DNA from: Dendrobium chrysotoxum
Taxonomy: Eukaryota > Streptophyta > Magnoliopsida > Asparagales > Orchidaceae
DNA length: 64,000 bases
Direction: 5' to 3'
Assembly: GCA_019925795.1 (NCBI GenBank)
Contig: CM034314.1
Location: 79,356,780 to 79,420,779, forward strand
Positions 57,134 through 64,000 of the stretch are shown in pieces; position 1 is the first letter of the stretch, and the number at the start of each line of letters is the position of its first letter. The position numbers were made by a program, and so were the translations under genes. The notes beneath the pieces were generated by a model that worked only from the letters and a program-made list of their open reading frames with translations, searched no databases and was not told the DNA's origin.

Positions 57134-57590
57134 TAGGATGTCAATAAATGACTTGACCCACAAACCCAACCCAAACCTGGTCCAAAAAATATAGGTTTAG
57201 GTTGACTCGTTTAATAAACGAGCTAGGTTTGGCTTGGATTTTCCAACTCTTTTATTAAATAAATGGATTGTGTTTGGGTCCGCAAACCCACTATTGACCC
57301 AAAAATGACATATTTAATATCTTTTTTTCTTAATTTTTTGTTTACTTGTAGGTATAATCTTATTATTTTTTATCAAATATCCTAAAATTTAAAGTTAAAA
57401 AGTTATAAAAAAAAGTGGGTTTTTAATAAAAAAAGGTCATGCTCGTGTCATTCGTTTGCTAGTGAGCCAGGTTTGTGTTGGTCTTTCTGACCTGTTTATT
57501 AAACGGGTCGAGTTTGGTTGACTGGATTTGGATCTGATCAAATTCAGGTCGGACTCGAACTAGACCTGTCAACCTGTTTTGACACCCCTA
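57134..57590. mobile_element. hAT-type non-autonomous element
   Basis: 457 bp, starting TAGGATGTCAATAAATGAC and ending CTGTTTTGACACCCCTA, so the ends are versions of TAGGGGTGTCAAAA. Flanking 8-mers GAAATAGT (57,126-57,133) and GCAAAAGT (57,591-57,598) agree at 6 of 8 positions, consistent with a decayed hAT duplication. The interior has ACCCAACCC and GGGTCGAGTTTGG-type words in both orientations, as in the element at 10,926-11,521, which has a similar architecture. Confidence 0.8.
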
Positions 57591-57598
57591 GCAAAAGT

Positions 57599-60500
57599 AT
57601 GGTTTGAACAACAAGATGCATACATTAATGAAGGCTCACAATTACAATTTTTAAAAATAGTTAAACATTATTAAAGAAAATTTTATTATGTAGAACTTTT
57701 AGTTTGTGGCCTATAATTCTTGTAAAATCAAAGTCGAAAATAATATTTTAAACTAAACTTTTTTAAGAAATATGTACAAACATTTGCACATAAATATGAT
57801 GCATAATAATTCAGGGGCTTATTTTTCGATGAATAAATGACACATGCTTAATAGTATTTTAAAAGCTCAATATTTGATTGGTTAAATTCAAAGTTTGTAT
57901 AAATCTCATTGTAATTTAGCTTGAGAAATTTGATTTTATATGCCTCCTAATATTCATAATTGAATAAATATGCGCGCTACATTTTTTTAAGAGAATTTTG
58001 ATTGAAACTTCATTTAGGACCTAAATACCCCTATGATAAAAATATGAGATATAGTCCTCAATGATAATATGAACGCCCTAACACTTAGTTGTTCTTAAGG
58101 GTGGAGCCAAGAAGAGTTGTTTTTCTTAGAAGAATAAACATTTAACTATTTTTTCCACCTTCAATAACTGCTTGCCCAAATTCTGAGAAAAAAATTTCTA
58201 TTTTTCTATTTCAAATATAAAATTATACAGTTCACAATCATATTTTGCTCACACTCAAAGAGAGACTAGTTCTGCCCTACCTATTCGGATAACTATCTTC
58301 CATGCATCATCTCTGTCTTCCAAGCAACATCTATCTTTAACCTCGGATTAGCCATCTATTATAAAGCTAAGTTCAAAAAAGAACATTGTTCAAACATTAA
58401 ATTCTTTGAAAGAAATAAAAAGATGGTGTTTATACTTTTTATCATTACATGAATTTGAATGCAGTCGTCGCCTCTTCCAACAATAGTGATCTTGGGTTAT
58501 AATAGGAAGGAAACAAAAAAGAGAACCCTAAGTTAAAAAATGATCAATGTTCAAACCCTGTATTGAGTATTCGATCTTGATTTGAACTAAATTCAAACAT
58601 ATATTTTGAACCCAAGGTTCAAACATTAGATGCAAAGCTTGGTTTGAAGAAGAATTGAACAATATAAAAAGTTTTAAAAGAAAATTTGATATTTATTTGG
58701 ATCTTGTTAATTTCCTAAACAGATAGAGTAGAGCTTAAGTTGATCTCAACAAGATTCAAATTTCATATTACATGTTCAAACCATGCATGTTTACCTGTTC
58801 AAACCTTGTTCAAGTGGTTCTAACCATTCAAACAAATTTTCAACTTGGTTAGAACATACTTTCAATCTTTTTCTCATCATTTTATATAAAATTGACTCAT
58901 TTTAGTTGCTTTGCTATGTATGTAAATATTGTAGCTAATCATATTTGTTGAGGCATTATATTGTTATGGGTGTGATGAATAAAGTTCTTTTCAGGTTGAG
59001 AGTTTTGATCTTCTCCAAGGGCTAAAGGATCCTCATTAAAGCGGTTTTTAATGCTGATGAGCTACAGTTCTTTAGGGTCCACACTCATCAACCTCTACTA
59101 AAGATAGTTGATGATAAAGAAAATGATTGATACTTCATTATATTTAACATTGAATGCAAGAACATGTGAACTTGGCTTGTTGATTTATTCTCATTATTAG
59201 GTTGGGCTTTGGTGAATTTCCATTTAAGAAGACATTTAAGGAGATGCCCAAAAGCAATAGGCTAATTGATAACTTCCTAAAGGGAGATAATAACTTTAAG
59301 ACTATAAACATAGAGAATGAACTCATATAGTGCACTTAGAGGGATGATATATGAAAATTAGATCAATGTTCTCTTATCGATGGTGTTCTGCTCAACCAAG
59401 TGAAGCATATTATCATATTCACTAAGATATTTGAAGTAGTTGAATATAAAGAAACATTATTTGGATACCATTGAGACAAGCTATCATGAGAGAAGATATT
59501 GAAGTTAACAAATAAAGAAACAATGAACTTTGAGAAAAAAAATGTCCTACAAAATAAAGCCTCATCCCAATATTGGATATTCCATATCATTTCAGTATTG
59601 GGCTTATGAAATCATCCCAAAATGATGGAAGACTTATGTATAGTATCTTAAAGAGAGAGCACCAAAAATATTTAGTAGAAAGAATAGTAAAATGCTTATG
59701 TTTTGCAAAAAGGTCCCATGATTCCAAATCAAGAAAGAAATATACATTACTTTAAAAATCTTCCACGTAAATTTGTAAGAGATTTAGGGCATATAATCCT
59801 ATCTATAAGGAAGAAGCCTACAAGTTGAAATGAATATTTTGACTACGAAATTCAAGACTATTTGATTAGATTTTCAAGATGTAGATTGTTTATACCAAGG
59901 GTATTTCTAGAAAATCGCCTATGCTTGTTTGATTAAATCATGACATAAGCAATAAGAATGAGTCATATGATGATTTATACATATGCTAGGGTTAATTTTT
60001 GACAAATCCAGCATTATTTTTCCTAGAAGAAAAAGTGAGGAGGTTAATTAACATTCTTACAATTAATATATATTTTATTCTGAATAACATGTCTTGAGAT
60101 GAGATAATGCATTAATTTTATCAAAAAGTGTTTTAACATAAAGACATTTTTAGTGAGGGACTATTTCAAAAAATAGCTCCTTTATGCTTGGTATTATTTA
60201 CATAAATAGTTATACTTTAATGCTTGAATCAAAAGAGGTTGGTCTAAAGGAGGGAAATGATGTTTATGCAAGTGTGGTCCAAACAACGAGTAATTTCTTT
60301 TAGACTTATTAGGATGTCAGACTTGTGGGAGATACAGGGGATGTGAATGAAATTAATCTACTATCAGAAGAGAAGATAAGGATATTATGCCATTTACGTA
60401 GAAGATTAAACCAAATATGAGAGTAGGTTATTGGTTGCCGACATAAAAAAATCATTGCAATACGTAAAATAAGTAAAATTTATTTAGGTATTTTATAATT

Positions 60501-63500
60501 AAGCGTACTCATAATGGGTCATTCTTAGGATACGTAACCTTATAGGAAGTTATAATAAGAAGGTTAAAATTATGAGATTTAGCTTAACATGAGATGAGTT
60601 GTATCAAAGCAAACAATACCTTGCATGATATAAGTTAGATCATTATAATTGATATGATAACATTACCTCCACTAAGATGATATATGTTTCAAAGATGAAT
60701 TGTGTAGATTTTTATGGCCTTATAACACCTGAATTTAAAGAGAGTGGTCCAAAAAAGTAAAAAATAATCTTTATAATTGGATAAGGAATGATTTCCAAGA
60801 TTAAGGCTTAAATAAGGAGATGCTCCTAACATGCTAATTTAAAGAATATGCTTCTAAGTGAAAAAAGGGTTGTGAATTAAATGATAAAGAAACTATCTCG
60901 AATAAAAGATTTTAGAAAAATGTTCGGTCATGCACTCGACCTGATATGACCCATTATAGTGTATGTGCTTTATTGGGTTGGGTCGTGGTAGGGGGCGAGG
61001 CAGTGGGTAAGTGGTGCTGAGGTAGATATTATGATATATAAGCAAAGAGTTTATCCAAATATGTAAGGCTCATTTTAGTAATAGATGAAAATTCTTTAAA
61101 AACTCTACAATTATGTGTTCGTATAATGAAGCATTCATAGGATGGGCTTGGAAGTGACACTAAGAAGTATACAAGTAATAGGTTTAGTCTTGTATGTGAT
61201 GAATAGGGCTAAAGTAGATAATATTTTATATATTGTGGGCTACGTTATTACCATATGCCCTATCAAATGACATATCCATGCGTTAGAAAAATGAATAACA
61301 ATAATTTATTTGGTAACACCTCTAGGTGTTAATAACAACGAACAACATATCATCAAGGAACACCTCCACAAATTATGAGCAACAAAGAGAAATATAAAAT
61401 TTTCTCCGGCGCTCTAAATTTATAAATAATTTGTCACAACAAATTAAATTTAGGTTTTAATATAGACTTGATTAGGGCTAATTTAAGTATATTTAGGTCT
61501 AAACTTAATACCTGTCTAAAAAGGGTTATGGATATTCTTGTTATCCCATAAAAAGAAATGATGCAAAGCGATTCAAATTGGCCCTACTTTAAAGCAAGCT
61601 CGATTAGATTATAAATCTAAAATTTGTTGTGTGATGGATAAGATCACCACACTAAAAATCATTAATAACATTTCTAATTATTAATTCAAAAACATCATGA
61701 TGGTAATTATGATTCAATGTTTCATGTTATGAATCAATGGCAAAAGAAAAAAAAATTAAGGGTCTCATTGTCCCATTAAATTTTGGTGAAAATAGATTGA
61801 ATTCCCACATAAGAATGTTGTGAAATTATTACTATCTTCAAAAGAAATGTTTGGATACAAAGTCGACATGATTTGTATAACTCAAATTGCATAGTAATTT
61901 AAAAAAAAAAGCCTCTAGAGATTATTGCAACAAAACAATAGGAATCAAGCAAAAGTGGACGTCATCGATCGCTAACTAGTGCTAGTAGGCATTCAACTAG
62001 TTCCCCATTGATGAAAATCAATGATAATGACAACAAAATGCAACCTACTGAGGACTTCCTTGCATAAACATATTCTATAGTGATATGCTTATGTGAGGTA
62101 TACAGCCACCCAAGTCACCTCTTTTCAATTGAAACTCATTCAGTTCAGACATGGTCAGGCCAGTTCAAGCACAATTGCGTCCCGATTGAAGTGGCTCAGC
62201 TGCTCATAGACTTGTTTAGATGATAGTTGAGGCCATTTGAGCTCATTCAAGCCACAAAGAGTAAAAGTAAATCAAATCAAATTCTGATTCAATCTTCTTG
62301 AGTTGCTTCTAGATTTGAGCTACTCATTAAAAAACTACTTAAACATATAGACCTTGTAAATATCTCAATGCCAAAATTACCATGCCAATATGAATGCATC
62401 TCATGCAATTCAGTAAATCTTTTCATCCTCCATAAACTTCCCTCTTTGAGTATTCTCTTTAGTTCCAGCATAAATATTTCTTAAATAAGGCCTAAGCTTC
62501 CAACAAACTACAAGTCAACAAGGCAAGTATGGGTGGGTTGTTGTGCCCATTTATTTTTATTTTTATCTTTGTTTTTATTCACCATAATTTTAAATTGTAA
62601 GACAAATTAAAAAAATCGTCGTGCTCTATGTTTGGAGGCCACACTCACAAAATGTAATAAAAACAACTATTAAGTCAACTACAAAATGTAATACAGCTAT
62701 TCTTATTTGTAATCATACATACATTGCTCCATTAACATAGATTTGAACAATGGATGACTATTTGAAAAAAAAAAAAGTCTTTGAGAAAAAAATTAAATTG
62801 TATGAAAACAGGCTTTGAGAAAAATAATTTTATAAATTTTATCTTTTGTAATTAATTAATTATGTAGTTTATTATTTAATTAATTATAATTATATGATAT
62901 TTAATGGTTCAATCAACTTATTATATTCACAATATTTTTTAACAATCACAGCTCATAAGATCATAATGTAGACAACACAATATAATATAACATTGCATCA
63001 AACAACAATGTGAGACAAAATTATAATTATCATTTTTTTTAAAGAAATTTGTTCTCATAAAAGGGAAGCTTCATAAGTATTGATTTGGGAAACCGGCCGG
63101 TTAATGAGGCCAACTAAATTCAACAGCTTGATTGGCCAGTTAATGTGGCCAAATTTTAGTGTTAATCTATTTTAATAAAATGTTCTTTATTGGAGATAGG
63201 AATATCCTCTTTATTCAATTGATTTTAATTACCATGACGGTTCTTTGGATTTGATGGTGATGATGATGATGATCCCCTTTAAATATAATTTTTTATAATT
63301 GATAAATGATTCATCACCATAATGATAGACTTCAAAGCTCCAAGTGAGGGTCTAATGCTAATTTGCATTTGTAGAAGAAAAGTATATATCTTTAGGGCAT
63401 GAAAAGTGTTGAAATTCGACCTGTCAGAATTCTCAAATCTTTTTTTTAACCAGTGTTATGCATTCGAGCATTTACTAAAAGAAAGTTGGTATAGAAAATT

Positions 63501-64000
63501 TTGTCATTGATCTTGTGATTTTTTATTTTATTTCTTTGTAATCATTGGTTTATTTTATTTTGTATTTTGCAAATTAGATGAATTGTTTGTCAAATTAAGA
63601 AATTATGGTATTTCTCACATATAGACAAAGCAAGTACTAATGCTATTCCATATGTCATGATAAAGGTGTACTCACTTTGGAATGTGAGTATTGAGTTACT
63701 AAACGGGGACCATAATATGATGTAGCTACACATTTATTCTACGGGTGCTTGAAATGGAGAGGTAGTTTGACTATTTAAAATGTGTTTCATCTTTCATTTT
63801 TACTGTCCATAAATTTGTTATGTTTGTGGAGAGAAAACAAAGGTGTCTCACTCAACCTCATATATGGCTTAATATAATTCATTTATGATTTATTATAATA
63901 ATTTTGAGTGTTAATCTTTGAAATATTAAAGATGCTCAAAGATTGGGTTGCATTTTTAGCTGCATGATTGAACTAGTACAATGTCAATAGCCTTATGATT
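57599..64000. other. Long AT-rich stretch, no recognised gene
   Basis: Scanned on both strands. No open frame above about 75 codons and no recognised protein or RNA motif. A (GAT)n microsatellite lies at 63,257-63,273. Short frames at 59,363-59,755 and 62,289-62,471 show no conserved features. This may be decayed retroelement DNA or ordinary intergenic sequence. Confidence 0.5.

Noticed and set aside
1..64000. Host protein-coding genes, tRNA or rRNA genes
   Set aside because: No frame outside transposon remnants shows conserved motifs, and I found no tRNA-like arms with matching A and B boxes and no rRNA sequence.

Overview
This is intergenic nuclear DNA from a flowering plant, very AT-rich and built almost entirely of decayed transposable elements. 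The plant assignment rests on element families typical of angiosperms: a Ty1/Copia element primed by initiator-Met tRNA with a 3' extra ORF, a chromovirus-like Ty3/Gypsy pol, CACTA elements with CACTACAAGAAA ends, hAT elements with TAGGGGTGT ends, RTE and L1 LINEs, and LTRs that follow plant conventions. I found no convincing host gene, tRNA, rRNA or CRISPR array, and every recognisable coding region is a transposon pseudogene.

Layout. 1-7.5 kb holds LTR-like fragments in both orientations, a poly(A)-only insertion and TA microsatellites. 9.1-14.2 kb is a degenerate Ty3/Gypsy element on the minus strand, split by a 596-bp hAT element with a GC-rich core and a perfect 8-bp target duplication. 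15.4-16.2 kb is an L1 ORF1 remnant. 16.3-26.4 kb is a mosaic of LTR-like direct repeats, including a ~110-bp tandem array and a duplicated 2-3 kb block. 27.09-40.95 kb is the centrepiece, a nearly complete but dead Ty1/Copia retrotransposon on the minus strand (gag, PR, IN, RT, RH and a third ORF). Its two ~1.9-kb LTRs frame it, and its 3' LTR was later hit by a 2.7-kb CACTA element and a 313-bp hAT MITE. The uninterrupted 5' LTR preserves both empty sites. 43 kb has an L1 3' end, 45.4-46 kb a degenerate tandem array, and 47.78-49.81 kb an inverted solo LTR of the same Copia family with a perfect ATAAT duplication. 50.3-51.2 kb is a decayed CACTA TNP2 transposase, 55.2 kb an RTE LINE tail, and 55.5 and 57.1 kb are hAT-type elements. 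The rest is AT-rich DNA in which I recognise nothing.

The most unusual signals lie in the Copia family. Its LTRs carry a tandem array of small hairpins whose stems differ by paired, pairing-preserving substitutions. They also carry a dense array of a 13-bp near-palindrome (TCGTACAGTACGA and decayed forms). A second palindrome array lies inside the element, between RNase H and the third ORF.
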